DNA from: Vibrio splendidus 12E03
GTDB taxonomy: Bacteria > Pseudomonadota > Gammaproteobacteria > Enterobacterales > Vibrionaceae
DNA: 53,543 nucleotides
Assembly: GCF_000272105.2 (NCBI RefSeq)
Contig: NZ_AJZD02000085.1
Span: 1-53,543 of the forward strand
Direction: 5' to 3'
The position numbers were made by a program, and so were the translations under genes. Below the pieces are notes generated by a model. That model was not told the DNA's origin. It saw nothing but the letters and a program-made list of their open reading frames with translations, and did not search any database. Positions within the stretch are counted from its first letter, which is position 1; the number at the start of each line of letters is the position of its first letter. Positions 1-7,592 of this stretch are shown piece after piece.

Positions 1-2
1 AA

Positions 3-68
3 AAACGTGCCAGCGATTTTGCTAAATTAGCACTTAACGGATTACCTAAGGTATTGCAAAACCATTAG
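3..68 (+). CDS. possible C-terminal end of an upstream gene (partial)
   Basis: Frame 3 is open from the window edge to a TAG ending at 68. It encodes about 21 residues ending FAKLALNGLPKVLQNH, which looks like a helical C-terminus. No start or domain is visible, so this could be chance reading frame. The family is not recognised. Confidence 0.3.
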   Translation, partial: KRASDFAKLALNGLPKVLQNH

Positions 69-163
69 TTGATTGGCTAAATTTACACATTCACAACGCT
101 CTTTGAACAGTGAGACACAACAAACCCTCAAACGTGACTGACGAGTTAATTCTCTGAAAAACA

Positions 164-192
164 AAGAAGAAGACACCATGTATCTTCTTCTT
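164..192 (-). terminator. probable terminator of the module A DUF3302-HlyD operon
   Basis: A perfect 10-bp inverted repeat (AAGAAGAAGA / TCTTCTTCTT) flanks a 9-nt loop. On the minus strand it is followed by a T-rich run (TTTGTTTTTC), and it starts 16 nt beyond the HlyD stop codon. The stem is AT-rich and so only moderately stable. Confidence 0.5.
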
Positions 193-207
193 AAATCAGC
201 GTCTCTA

Positions 208-1239
208 TTAAAGTGCGAACAAGTAAGCTTTTAGCGCTTTCAGCCTTACCGTAGCACCACCGATAATATCCATAAATCCTAGCATTTCATGGGGCTTAGC
301 TGCCGATATCCACCCTGAGCCCGTTGCTCCTAGAGGGATGGTATAATTCTCTGGTTCTTCAAACTCGATCACCACTGTTCTACCGTGGCTGCCCATGTTA
401 GCGCCCACATGTCTTTGTACACTTTCCGCAGTCCCTCGAACTGAGATTTCAGCTTCACCGGTATTGGTGGTAATACTGTTGACTCGGCCACGGAAAATCT
501 CACCAGGGTGAGAGTTGACAAAAAACTCAGCGAACTGCCCCTCTTCAAGGTTGCGATAGGTTTGATCGCTTACTCTCATCTCAACAAACTTTTTGCTTGT
601 GTCGTATAGAAACAAATTACCCGCTCTAGAACCTTCAGCAATATTGACGATGCCGATCACGCCATCAAAAGGGGCTCTCACTTCATTGCGATCGTTAAGC
701 CAATTCCGTTGATTAATCGTGGCGCGAATGGAATCGGCATCCGACATTGCCGCTAAGTAATCCGATTCACCTTGCTGAATTCGGGTATACAGGTCGTCTC
801 GTTCTTTCTGCGAACTGAATTCGTTGAGCTTAACTAATCTTTCATGGTTCTTTCTGTCTATCGCAATCTGTTCTTGAATACTCACAATACGATGCTCAAT
901 TGCGGTAAGACTCGCCTGTAAACTTTTTATCTCTTCTTCAGAGTCTTCCGACTCCAAGGTGTAAATCAGCTCCCCTTTCTTAACTTCTTGGTTATGAGCA
1001 ACATGGATCTCTTTTATCTGCTGGCCAAATAAAGGGCTCAAAACCGCATGAGGTGCCTTAACTGTGGTACTGTCAGTTAAGTCAGCAGGTGACCAAAATC
1101 GGTGAGCTGCGAATAGGCTAAATGCAATCGCAGCTCCAATTCCGACGCTGATAACCGCATTTCTAAGTGTCCACTGAATAACACCAAGTTTAACCAATAA
1201 CCAAACAATCAGAATATATGGCAACATGATCTCTTTCAT
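208..1239 (-). CDS. HlyD-family membrane fusion protein (module A)
   Basis: This 343-residue periplasmic adaptor of the HlyD/EmrA/YibH type is anchored by an N-terminal membrane segment at about residues 25-45. A lipoyl-like half begins at KAPHAVLSPLFGQQ, a coiled coil covers about 95-180, and the second lipoyl half starts at VRAPFDGVIGIV. A beta-barrel domain follows, and the protein ends in a hydrophobic stretch, FMDIIGGATVRL. It is a full-length paralogue of the HlyD protein at 13531-14562, with the same length and near-identical ends (MKEIMLPYIL...). The start overlaps the DUF3302 stop by one base (TAATG), so the two are translated together. E. coli has the same pairing (YibH-YibI, YiaV-YiaW). 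No inner-membrane exporter partner lies nearby, so the transported substrate is unknown. Confidence 0.88.
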   Translation of the reverse strand: MKEIMLPYILIVWLLVKLGVIQWTLRNAVISVGIGAAIAFSLFAAHRFWSPADLTDSTTVKAPHAVLSPLFGQQIKEIHVAHNQEVKKGELIYTLESEDSEEEIKSLQASLTAIEHRIVSIQEQIAIDRKNHERLVKLNEFSSQKERDDLYTRIQQGESDYLAAMSDADSIRATINQRNWLNDRNEVRAPFDGVIGIVNIAEGSRAGNLFLYDTSKKFVEMRVSDQTYRNLEEGQFAEFFVNSHPGEIFRGRVNSITTNTGEAEISVRGTAESVQRHVGANMGSHGRTVVIEFEEPENYTIPLGATGSGWISAAKPHEMLGFMDIIGGATVRLKALKAYLFAL

Positions 1240-1694
1240 TACAGTCTCTCCTCTTTTGTACCTTTGATACCACGAGAAATAATTGTGCTAAGCGCAGCAG
1301 ATATTGCTACCCAATCGGTGAACGCGATGGCTACTGCAATGACCCACCAAGCCTTGTGCAAAAAAAGTCCACACAGAGAGAGCGCAAATACTAAGTTGAC
1401 CTGTTTGCTTTTCAGTTTTTCAGCCTTATGGACGGCTATTTCATGCAGTTGCCACAGAAGATAGAATACATATGCGATGACGGTGAATGTAACTAGGAAT
1501 ATCAAACCCATAAAGAATTCTGAGTCAAGCAAACCAATAATCACGGGATGGCCATTCGAGAAGTACTCTTCTGGCAATTCCTCACCGTGAACGGTAGAGA
1601 GAAGCGAAAACAGATAGCTGATTGAAACAAATGAACCAATGAACATGACCCATTTGAGGAGTGTTTTACTCTTTTTCATGAGAGAGTTATACAT
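1239..1694 (-). CDS. DUF3302-like inner-membrane protein (module A)
   Basis: This 151-residue protein has about three hydrophobic segments, at roughly residues 12-32, 55-80 and 98-130. The block YLLWQLHEIAVHKAEKLKSK followed by a WW-rich membrane segment resembles YiaW/YibI (DUF3302), the small partners of HlyD-type proteins in enterobacteria. It is longer than the module B counterpart (103 residues) because of an extra N-terminal segment. The ATG at 1694 has an AAGG about 7 nt upstream; a second possible start is the MKKSK methionine at 1679. It heads the operon with the HlyD gene and has a family A operator about 140 bp upstream. Its function is unknown; it probably helps assemble or position the adaptor. 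Confidence 0.75.
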   Translation of the reverse strand: MYNSLMKKSKTLLKWVMFIGSFVSISYLFSLLSTVHGEELPEEYFSNGHPVIIGLLDSEFFMGLIFLVTFTVIAYVFYLLWQLHEIAVHKAEKLKSKQVNLVFALSLCGLFLHKAWWVIAVAIAFTDWVAISAALSTIISRGIKGTKEERL

Positions 1695-1833
1695 TGTGAA
1701 ACCTTACGTTAGATTGAATAGAACACTTGTCTTCCATTAACGTATTAGGTAAGAAACCTATTCATCCTTGGCTGCTGGTAAATATATTAAGGTAGTAAGT
1801 GAGTGAGATATATAAAGTAAAAGTGGTTTCATT

Positions 1834-1850
1834 CATTAACTGAATTTATA
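1834..1850. promoter_or_regulatory. family A operator, copy 1 (upstream of DUF3302-HlyD)
   Basis: CATTAACTGAATTTATA is the most divergent of four related 17-bp imperfect palindromes in module A; the others are at 4452, 6198 and 7593. It sits about 140 bp upstream of the DUF3302 start and just past the stop of the outer-membrane protein gene. The 13-bp core fits the T-N11-A pattern of LysR-type regulators, so the LysR protein at 7605-8447 is the likely binder (inference). Confidence 0.5.
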
Positions 1851-1874
1851 CCAGCCCTCTCTTCACACTGCCTT

Positions 1875-2630
1875 TTAGTAGTTAAATGAAAGTCCAAACT
1901 GCACCGCACTCTCTTCAAAGTGGTACTGATCAAAGGCTTTGTTGGTTTGTCGATACTCGACGTAAGGCTTCAATTTTGCGTCGGTATAAGTCAACCGGGC
2001 TTCGTAATGCAGGTTGGTGTCATTGTCATCGACTAGGGCCGATTCAAACTGTTTTTGCATTACGTAGTTGTATGAGAACTCCGCTACATGACCTAGCTCA
2101 TAGCTGAAGCCTAAATCTAACCGGCCTAACTGACTTCTCGCTGAAGAACCATTATGGCTGTGGAAGCTATGTCCATGGTCGTGGTCACCAGAATCCACTC
2201 CCATTTTGCTATTACCATAGTCGTAGCCAATTCGACCATGAATACCAAATTCATGGGTTGCTTGATAATCTAACCCAAGGCGAGCTCTGAGCTCATTGCC
2301 ATCTGCGTAGCCGCCTTGCGCGTATGCACCGTAAGCGAATAACCCTAGCTGTTCGCTAGGCGTAAAATATCTACCAGCACCGAGTTGATAAAATTCGTGG
2401 GCTCCGGTTTCCCCTTCAACGTAAACGAAGAAGCCACCATCATCCATTGCTACTGCTTCTATACCATAGGCTTTTTCAGTATTTGAGCTACTGTGACCAT
2501 GGTGATCTTCATTGGCTACGTACACATCAATTTGAGAACCGTTGGAGATATCTACATTACCGTGTGAAAAGGCAAAAGGGCTCATTAGTGCTAGTGAGAG
2601 AGCTGAAAGGCGAAAATTAAAACGTGTCAT
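1875..2630 (-). CDS. His-rich outer-membrane beta-barrel protein
   Basis: This 251-residue protein has a signal peptide (MTRFNFRLSALSLALMSPFA, cleaved near SHG). The body alternates aromatic and polar residues like a small beta-barrel and ends in an aromatic residue (LSFNY), as outer-membrane proteins do. Two His-rich segments stand out: EDHHGHSSS at about residues 41-49 and SGDHDHGHSFHSHNGSS at about 147-163, which could be metal-binding loops. Its C-terminal third resembles the outer-membrane protein at 6784-7503, so the two are likely paralogues. It lies 57 bp downstream of the metallo-hydrolase gene, separated by a strong hairpin. The start has GTAGGAA upstream. The substrate is unknown; a porin-like role is inferred. 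Confidence 0.7.
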   Translation of the reverse strand: MTRFNFRLSALSLALMSPFAFSHGNVDISNGSQIDVYVANEDHHGHSSSNTEKAYGIEAVAMDDGGFFVYVEGETGAHEFYQLGAGRYFTPSEQLGLFAYGAYAQGGYADGNELRARLGLDYQATHEFGIHGRIGYDYGNSKMGVDSGDHDHGHSFHSHNGSSARSQLGRLDLGFSYELGHVAEFSYNYVMQKQFESALVDDNDTNLHYEARLTYTDAKLKPYVEYRQTNKAFDQYHFEESAVQFGLSFNY

Positions 2631-2655
2631 GTGCTGTTCCTACAATTTGATAAAT

Positions 2656-2679
2656 TTGGGGTACCTTTTGGTACCCCAA
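2656..2679 (-). terminator. intercistronic hairpin after the MBL hydrolase gene
   Basis: A perfect 10-bp stem (TTGGGGTACC / GGTACCCCAA) with a 4-nt loop starts 9 nt after the MBL gene stop and 26 nt before the outer-membrane protein start. The T-run is weak (ATTTATC), so it may act as a leaky terminator or mRNA-stabilising hairpin that lowers expression of the downstream gene. Confidence 0.6.
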
Positions 2680-2687
2680 GACAGACG

Positions 2688-4304
2688 TTATTTCGTGTTT
2701 CCTTCGCGAGTATCGCGGTAAGGATCTGCTGAGTGTTTACGGTGGACAGAGCGCGGTTCTAAGCCGTGAGCTTCACGCATTTCATCTACCATTCGCTGTT
2801 TCTCACCCATTCCGCGTTTCATGCTTTCAGGCAATGCTTCGGTCGGTACAATCAAGTCGCGATCCAATGGCCACTCTTTCAACAGTTGTGGGTGGTAGCC
2901 TTCTGGGTAGTACAATGACTCATCAATCTCTAGGTCACGAATCTCTTGCTCTTGGATATCCGCACGAGAGTTCTTCGGCATCGGCACTCTGAACACTTCT
3001 CCGTCATTTAGGTTAAATTGAGGGGCACGGTTGTTCGGGAAGTCAGGAATAATTCCCTCACGAACCCATGCTTTTTCTGGTGTAACGTTCGCGACAATCA
3101 TGTCTGGTGCACCAAAGTGGTAAGGGCCTTTCCAGTGTTCACGAACCTGAGCTACCGTTTCGTTGTTGTAGTACGGGTCAAATTCCATGTGCGTTGTCAT
3201 AAACAGACGCGGTTGAATTTCATTCGCCAACCAACCCGCTGCGTAACCAGAAGTGTGGTGCGTATCGATCGTGTATCGTGTTAAAAAGGCAGGAACACCC
3301 TGTACAATCGATGCAATACCAACCAGTTCGGTCTGTACTTCTGTTACAAATAGGTCAACCCCTTTTGCGTATTCAATATCTAGTTCAGTTGGGCGACCAT
3401 CACCTGTCCAAACAAAGCTGAGTGACTCTTCTTCGTCAATTTTCCAATCCAGTCGGTACGCCGATGCGCCGTCTTTTGCGTGTGAACGACGCCAGTGAGA
3501 AACTTGGACGCCGTCAACATCATAGATAATTCCGCCATCATCTTTAAAGTCGAACTCAACGACTTCTATATCGTTACCCGATGGGAATACATCGAACGCA
3601 TCTTGGTGCCAAGACAGCATTTGCAGCATACCTTCCACCATGTGGCGTGTGCCATCTTCTGGGTTACGACCCGATGGTCCGTAGATCGTCAGCGGTTTTT
3701 CCCAACGGCCATTCCAACCACCAAACTGGTATAGGTAAGGCAGTGAGCCAAAATGATCGACGTGTAAGTGAGTAATAAAAATCTTGTCCAATTCATTTAA
3801 TGCTACCCCGGCACCAATGTAGTTTGCGATAGATGCCTCACCGATATCGAAAACGAAGTTGTCACCATTACCAAGTTCGACGTAAATTGACGTGTTAGCC
3901 TGCCCTGGGCGAATCATCGGTGAAGTACCCATAAACGTGACACGCATTTCATTGTGAAGTAGTTCTTCTGTGCGAGGGTACCAGTTAGCGGCGGTCACCA
4001 TGTGGTCCATTGGCTCAATGCCATCAAACATCAGGCCTTCTTTCCACAGCTCTTCACCCGTTTGTATGTCATGCTTTAGGCCACCTTGTAAAATGGCATG
4101 GATCTCTTCTGGTGATGAGTAAATTTTTCCGCCTTGCTTCATCAAATCTTCGGTGCTGACATTTTGTTCGTAGTTGAAATGCTTGTAGCCACTGAAGCTT
4201 GCTGAGTTTTCTGACTGGTAATGCTCGAAGGGATTATTAGCGAAAGCGCTGCTAGACAATAAGATAGCGCCGGCAAGAGTAGTTAAAGTTCGACAATGTT
4301 TCAT
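2688..4304 (-). CDS. exported metallo-beta-lactamase-fold hydrolase, GntH-like
   Basis: This is a 538-residue zinc hydrolase of the metallo-beta-lactamase fold. The start at 4304 gives a clear signal peptide (MKHCRTLTTLAGAILLSSSA-FA) with AGGAA 7 nt upstream; an in-frame ATG at 4352 lacks both. The metal motif THLHVDHFGSLPYLY (HxHxDH) lies near residue 180. Further ligand candidates are the Asp of WTGDGRP and the His residues in TIDTHHTSGYA and TTHMEFD. A long C-terminal extension follows. The overall pattern resembles proteins annotated as GntH-type MBL hydrolases and, more distantly, zinc-dependent arylsulfatases such as AtsA of Pseudoalteromonas. It occupies the place in module A that the sulfatase holds in module B, which suggests periplasmic hydrolysis of a small ester, but the substrate is not shown. 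Confidence 0.8.
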   Translation of the reverse strand: MKHCRTLTTLAGAILLSSSAFANNPFEHYQSENSASFSGYKHFNYEQNVSTEDLMKQGGKIYSSPEEIHAILQGGLKHDIQTGEELWKEGLMFDGIEPMDHMVTAANWYPRTEELLHNEMRVTFMGTSPMIRPGQANTSIYVELGNGDNFVFDIGEASIANYIGAGVALNELDKIFITHLHVDHFGSLPYLYQFGGWNGRWEKPLTIYGPSGRNPEDGTRHMVEGMLQMLSWHQDAFDVFPSGNDIEVVEFDFKDDGGIIYDVDGVQVSHWRRSHAKDGASAYRLDWKIDEEESLSFVWTGDGRPTELDIEYAKGVDLFVTEVQTELVGIASIVQGVPAFLTRYTIDTHHTSGYAAGWLANEIQPRLFMTTHMEFDPYYNNETVAQVREHWKGPYHFGAPDMIVANVTPEKAWVREGIIPDFPNNRAPQFNLNDGEVFRVPMPKNSRADIQEQEIRDLEIDESLYYPEGYHPQLLKEWPLDRDLIVPTEALPESMKRGMGEKQRMVDEMREAHGLEPRSVHRKHSADPYRDTREGNTK

Positions 4305-4468
4305 AAGTGAGTTCCTACAAAAGTTAAAGGAAATCACTTCCGTGTGGTGCATTAATGGACAATGAACTTTAGCAATTCACCCCTGCCCTGCTGATGAAAC
4401 TATTATGTGATAGACGAACGTGAGAATGGATAGAGCAAACTTTAGTCAAGTCATAAATCAAATTTATG
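4305..4468 (-). promoter_or_regulatory. MBL hydrolase promoter/leader with family A operator copy 2
   Basis: CATAAATCAAATTTATG at 4452-4468 is a perfect 7-3-7 palindrome, the best of the four family A sites, about 150 bp upstream of the start. The whole interval aligns with 6051-6214 upstream of the small-peptide operon. Shared blocks include the AGGAACTCAC start region, an AAGGAAATCAC block with CCGTGTGG, and a TATTATG block. The leader therefore looks duplicated together with its operator. Confidence 0.6.
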
Positions 4469-4558
4469 TATTGCGCGAAAAATAATACAAGTTGGTAAAA
4501 ACAACATGACCAATCACCTAAATATCAACGTAAAGCCCTGAAGCCGTATTAGACGGTG

Positions 4559-4702
4559 TTAGGAAGCAGGCTTTTCGAGGGAAAGATGAGTTGACAAAAA
4601 GTCGATGCCAGCACGAATACTTTGAGGCTGGTATTCAACATCTTTGCCGTCCAGATAGTTTGGAACTATTTGATAGCAACCCAATTTGGATTCAATAGAA
4701 CT
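4559..4702 (-). pseudogene. coding-like fragment, 3' end of an unrecognised gene
   Basis: On the minus strand, 47 codons without a stop read SSIESKLGCYQIVPNYLDG then KDVEYQPQSIRAGIDFL and onward to a TAA at 4559. A TAG at 4703-4705 precedes it and no start codon is plausible. The composition looks like the C-terminus of a real protein, but I do not recognise the family. It is probably a decayed gene in the 790-bp gap upstream of the MBL hydrolase. Confidence 0.35.
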
Positions 4703-4812
4703 CTAGCGCTAGCCTGCTCGACTCAGCTTGGAGATGGTTAAATGGCATTTAAGCATAACTCAAGGGACAAAAATATGGGGATGAGCCAGGGGGCTAGATC
4801 GCTCAAGGTCAG

Positions 4813-5061
4813 ATGGATGGGAAGCTTTTTGAACCGCCACTTGCATGTGCCATTAATATGGCCTCAATTGAGCTGCAATGTTTTAAGGTTGAGGAGTTTG
4901 AAGCAACAGCACCAATGATGTTTACTCATTGAGATAGTTACAGAATATCTATTATACGGCGTGCCAGTCTTGAGCCTTATTATGTAAAGGCTTTAACGAT
5001 GGCTAAAGATCAACTGGTACAAACTAAAGAGAGAAGGCGGCAAATCCTTTTGCCATTGTAG
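4813..5061 (+). pseudogene. decayed plus-strand reading frame with one internal stop
   Basis: From the ATG at 4813 the frame runs 39 codons (MDGKLFEPPLACAINMA...) to a TGA at 4930-4932. It then stays open for another 42 codons (DSYRISIIRRASLEPYYVKA...) to a TAG ending at 5061. The composition is protein-like on both sides of the stop, which suggests a broken gene. The family is not recognised and chance cannot be excluded. Confidence 0.3.
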
Positions 5062-5093
5062 GACTCATTTACAATTCCTGGTGAACAGAGAAC

Positions 5094-5522
5094 TTAACTT
5101 GTTTCTCCTGTCATTTTAATTTGTCGATTGAAGTCGCGGTCAGCCAATTCTTGTGCGTCGTATAGGTCTTCAAGAACCACTTGGTCCATCGCCATCACAT
5201 CAAAAAACTGCTCTTCACAATAATTTTGGTTCCACTTTGGTAGCATTTCTTCATCTAGCGAAATTTTATTGACATGCTCGACGGCAAAATGAGTGTAATG
5301 TTCAAAAAGCTCTTCATCAGTTCCATTGGCCACCCACGCCAATTTCTTAAACCAGACTGCCGATTGCTCTTCCGATATATGATTATTGACTTTACACACC
5401 GACATTGCCACGAGCGACTCCGTGTAGTTTTCATAATGTGGAAGCGTGTTGTGAACATGGGCACCACAAGCGATTGCCAAGCCAGAAAACAACGTAGTTG
5501 AGGCTAAAATTAGTTTTTTCAT
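5094..5522 (-). CDS. small exported protein with paired cysteines (second of pair)
   Basis: This 142-residue protein has a signal peptide (MKKLILASTTLFSGLAIACG). The mature part is acidic and helical, with two cysteines about 64 residues apart (MSVCKVNN and QNYCEEQF), plus a Cys near the signal cleavage site. It uses the ATG at 5522, preceded by AAGGAG, and overlaps the stop of the upstream gene (ATGA), so translation is coupled. It resembles the upstream gene product in size, signal peptide, cysteine spacing and helical content, so the two may be diverged paralogues. No known domain is recognised. Its place in module A suggests a periplasmic accessory protein. Confidence 0.65.
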   Translation of the reverse strand: MKKLILASTTLFSGLAIACGAHVHNTLPHYENYTESLVAMSVCKVNNHISEEQSAVWFKKLAWVANGTDEELFEHYTHFAVEHVNKISLDEEMLPKWNQNYCEEQFFDVMAMDQVVLEDLYDAQELADRDFNRQIKMTGETS

Positions 5523-5899
5523 AGCATTTGCTCCTTTTCTGGTTGAGTGCACATCTGTTTAACGTGACCTTTTTCTTTTGCTTCATCAATAAGTTGTTTG
5601 CCCATAGACACACCTTCTACATACATCTCATGTTCTTCAGTAAACTGAAACGCTTCGCCTAGCACTTCCTGAGATAGCCCTTCAATGGTTTGTCGCATCA
5701 CTAAAGACTGTTTCTCGACGTATTCTGGTGTCATTGTGCCGTACTCGACACAGTACTGATTCACTGTTTCTACGGCTGCCGCTGCCATGATTGCGTTATC
5801 TTGACTAAACAAAGTATCGTGACTGTGAGATGCCGCATTTGCAGATACTGCACCAAGCGAACCAACGGTTACTAAAGCGATGATGAGTGAGTTTTTCAT
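5519..5899 (-). CDS. small exported protein with paired cysteines (first of pair)
   Basis: This 126-residue protein has a signal peptide (MKNSLIIALVTVGSLGAVSA-NA) and two cysteines (NQYCVEYG and VKQMCTQP) that bracket a helical segment of about 65 residues. The start at 5899 is preceded by GTAGGAA at normal spacing; the longer in-frame start at 6001 would bury the signal peptide. It ends within the start codon of the next gene (ATGA). The spacing of the two cysteines matches the downstream protein. The family is unrecognised. The gene lies 79 bp downstream of a 23-codon signal-like ORF and is probably driven from the family A operator at 6198. Confidence 0.65.
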   Translation of the reverse strand: MKNSLIIALVTVGSLGAVSANAASHSHDTLFSQDNAIMAAAAVETVNQYCVEYGTMTPEYVEKQSLVMRQTIEGLSQEVLGEAFQFTEEHEMYVEGVSMGKQLIDEAKEKGHVKQMCTQPEKEQML

Positions 5900-5978
5900 A
5901 TGGAATTTCCTACAATTCGTATAATCGATAAGCAAAATGTGATGACCTAACTTAAATGTTTGACTGAAAGTTAAATGC

Positions 5979-6050
5979 TCAAAGGTGCATGGTGCTTGCA
6001 ATGCTAAGCGCTGCGAGAGCCAATATTGAGATGATTCGTATGCTAGTCAT
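5979..6050 (-). CDS. 23-residue signal-peptide-like small ORF
   Basis: The ATG at 6050 opens MTSIRIISILALAALSIAST-MHL and then TGA. The peptide is hydrophobic and Ala-rich with an N-terminal Arg, like a signal peptide or small membrane protein. TAGGAACTCAC precedes the ATG exactly as it precedes the MBL hydrolase start, and the upstream 160 bp is homologous to that gene's leader. It may be a translated leader peptide, a tiny membrane protein, or the surviving 5' end of a duplicated and then truncated exported gene. Confidence 0.45.
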   Translation of the reverse strand: MTSIRIISILALAALSIASTMHL

Positions 6051-6197
6051 ATGTGAGTTCCTAATTCATGTTTAAGGAAATCACATCCGTGTGGCTAATT
6101 TGGTAAGCGGAAGTCCAAGACTCATTCCCTGCTTAGTTGATGTAAGTATTATGCGCGTTAGGTTTAGAAAAATGGAGATAGCAAGGTTTGGTTAAAA

Positions 6198-6214
6198 CAT
6201 TAATTTAATTTATG
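6198..6214. promoter_or_regulatory. family A operator, copy 3 (upstream of small-protein operon)
   Basis: CATTAATTTAATTTATG is a near-palindrome matching copies 2 and 4. It lies about 150 bp upstream of the small ORF at 6050, the same distance as copy 2 from the MBL start. It is the likely target of the adjacent LysR regulator (inference). Confidence 0.6.
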
Positions 6215-6280
6215 TATTACAGCCATAGACACTTCGTATTCGTCGTTTCACCCAACCTAATCTCTGCGTTTTATCGATTC

Positions 6281-6718
6281 TTAATTGAGTGCGTCATACC
6301 CGCGGCCTTTCATACAATTGCGCATCAGGCTGTTCCGCTCATCTTGATTGATCTTGTCAGCCGATGCTTTCGAGCCCGCGCCAGAAAGTACGCCTACCGT
6401 TGTACCAATTGCTGCTCCTGTTTTCGCAGCACTGCTGCCAGAATTTCCAGACACACTACCTGCAATGGCACCAGCTGTGGCCCCACGTAAGCCCCGCTTT
6501 ACCCCTTGCTCTAGTGCACCAGCGCCTTCGTGTTGCCCTACGCCCTCTAACATGTCATAGCACTGATTGTGGTCGAGCGTGAATGAGTCCGCGTCGTAAA
6601 TGGATTCGTCAAAGATAAGAGTGTGGGCTGAAGCGTATGTCGGGATTGCTGAAAAAAGAACAATACCCACGGTCGCTGCGGCATTGATAAGGGTTCGTTT
6701 GATTGGGAGAATCGCCAT
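6281..6718 (-). CDS. exported glycine-zipper protein
   Basis: This 145-residue protein has a long signal sequence (MAILPIKRTLINAAATVGI... ending SAIPTYASA). After about 50 polar residues comes a Gly/Ala-rich zipper, RGLRGATAGAIAGSVSG then AAIGTTVGVLSGAGS, typical of glycine-zipper envelope proteins that insert in or bridge membranes. The C-terminus ends NCMKGRGYDALN, a common tail in this group. A mature-region Cys (NQCYDM) may pair with the C-terminal Cys. The ATG at 6718 has GAGG upstream and gives a cleaner signal than the longer start at 6751. It lies 65 bp after the outer-membrane protein gene, probably in one operon. Confidence 0.65.
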   Translation of the reverse strand: MAILPIKRTLINAAATVGIVLFSAIPTYASAHTLIFDESIYDADSFTLDHNQCYDMLEGVGQHEGAGALEQGVKRGLRGATAGAIAGSVSGNSGSSAAKTGAAIGTTVGVLSGAGSKASADKINQDERNSLMRNCMKGRGYDALN

Positions 6719-6783
6719 GGTCGTTGCCTCGAAAACTAGGGGCAAATCCATTTGCCATGATGAACTTTGAGAACGTACAAACG

Positions 6784-7503
6784 TTAGAAGTCGTAAGAAA
6801 CACCAAGCGTCAAAATACTGTCATTTTCAACAATATTGCTCAGGGCACTAGTAGTAGAAAGTTCACCTTCATGGGTATTGAAGTACGTGTACTTCACATA
6901 AGGAGTCCATTGGTCGATTGAAGTCGATAGAATCACTTCATGTTCATTGGTACGGTAGGAGTCTTGGCTAAAGTAGAAATCCCCACCAACATGAGTGAAT
7001 CCACCATTGGATCCGTCTCTATTTTCGTGGGTGTAGGTGTAATCCAGTGCCCATTGCCCCATATCCAACCCAAAACCTGCGATCCATTGATTGGTATTAA
7101 TCGTGGTATCACTCAGATTCTCTAGAGTTTGCCCTGAGCGGTTGTATCCATAGCCTGTAAACAAGTTGAGGTTGTCAGTCGCCTGAAAGTCAACAATCGC
7201 TTCGATTAACATTTCTTCACCGGTTTCCCACTTACCGAGTTCACCGTAGAGGTTTAAACCCCAGTCATCAGACAATGAAAAGTAGTGACCGTAACCTGCC
7301 GCTAGCCATCCTTGATCGTCAAAGCCGATATAAACCTGGCCGTTTTCTGAAGTGTCAATTAATGCACCAGCTTCAGTAGCATAAGTCCCGTTGTCCGCGG
7401 CATTAGAGGCGATATTTTGTTCAAGATATACTTGCGTGGAAGTTGCAAAAGCTGCGCTACTTACACAAAGTAGCGATAAAGGAAGTAAACGGAATGCTTT
7501 CAT
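6784..7503 (-). CDS. outer-membrane beta-barrel protein (module A)
   Basis: This 239-residue protein has a signal peptide (MKAFRLLPLSLLCVSSAAFA) and alternating strands rich in Tyr, Trp and Gly. It ends in the outer-membrane signature aromatic (LTLGVSYDF). Blocks such as WTPYVKYTYF parallel the C-terminus of the protein at 1875-2630, so the two are probably paralogous small porins or channels. It is the first gene of a likely operon with the glycine-zipper protein. A family A operator lies about 90 bp upstream of the start, which ties it to the LysR gene. Its substrate is not known. Confidence 0.7.
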   Translation of the reverse strand: MKAFRLLPLSLLCVSSAAFATSTQVYLEQNIASNAADNGTYATEAGALIDTSENGQVYIGFDDQGWLAAGYGHYFSLSDDWGLNLYGELGKWETGEEMLIEAIVDFQATDNLNLFTGYGYNRSGQTLENLSDTTINTNQWIAGFGLDMGQWALDYTYTHENRDGSNGGFTHVGGDFYFSQDSYRTNEHEVILSTSIDQWTPYVKYTYFNTHEGELSTTSALSNIVENDSILTLGVSYDF

Positions 7504-7592
7504 AAATTTCTCCAGTAATGTTGTGTACTTAAAGTACTGGAGATTATTTACTGACTATTGATTTGAAAAAACATAGCCAAATTATGGCGTAA

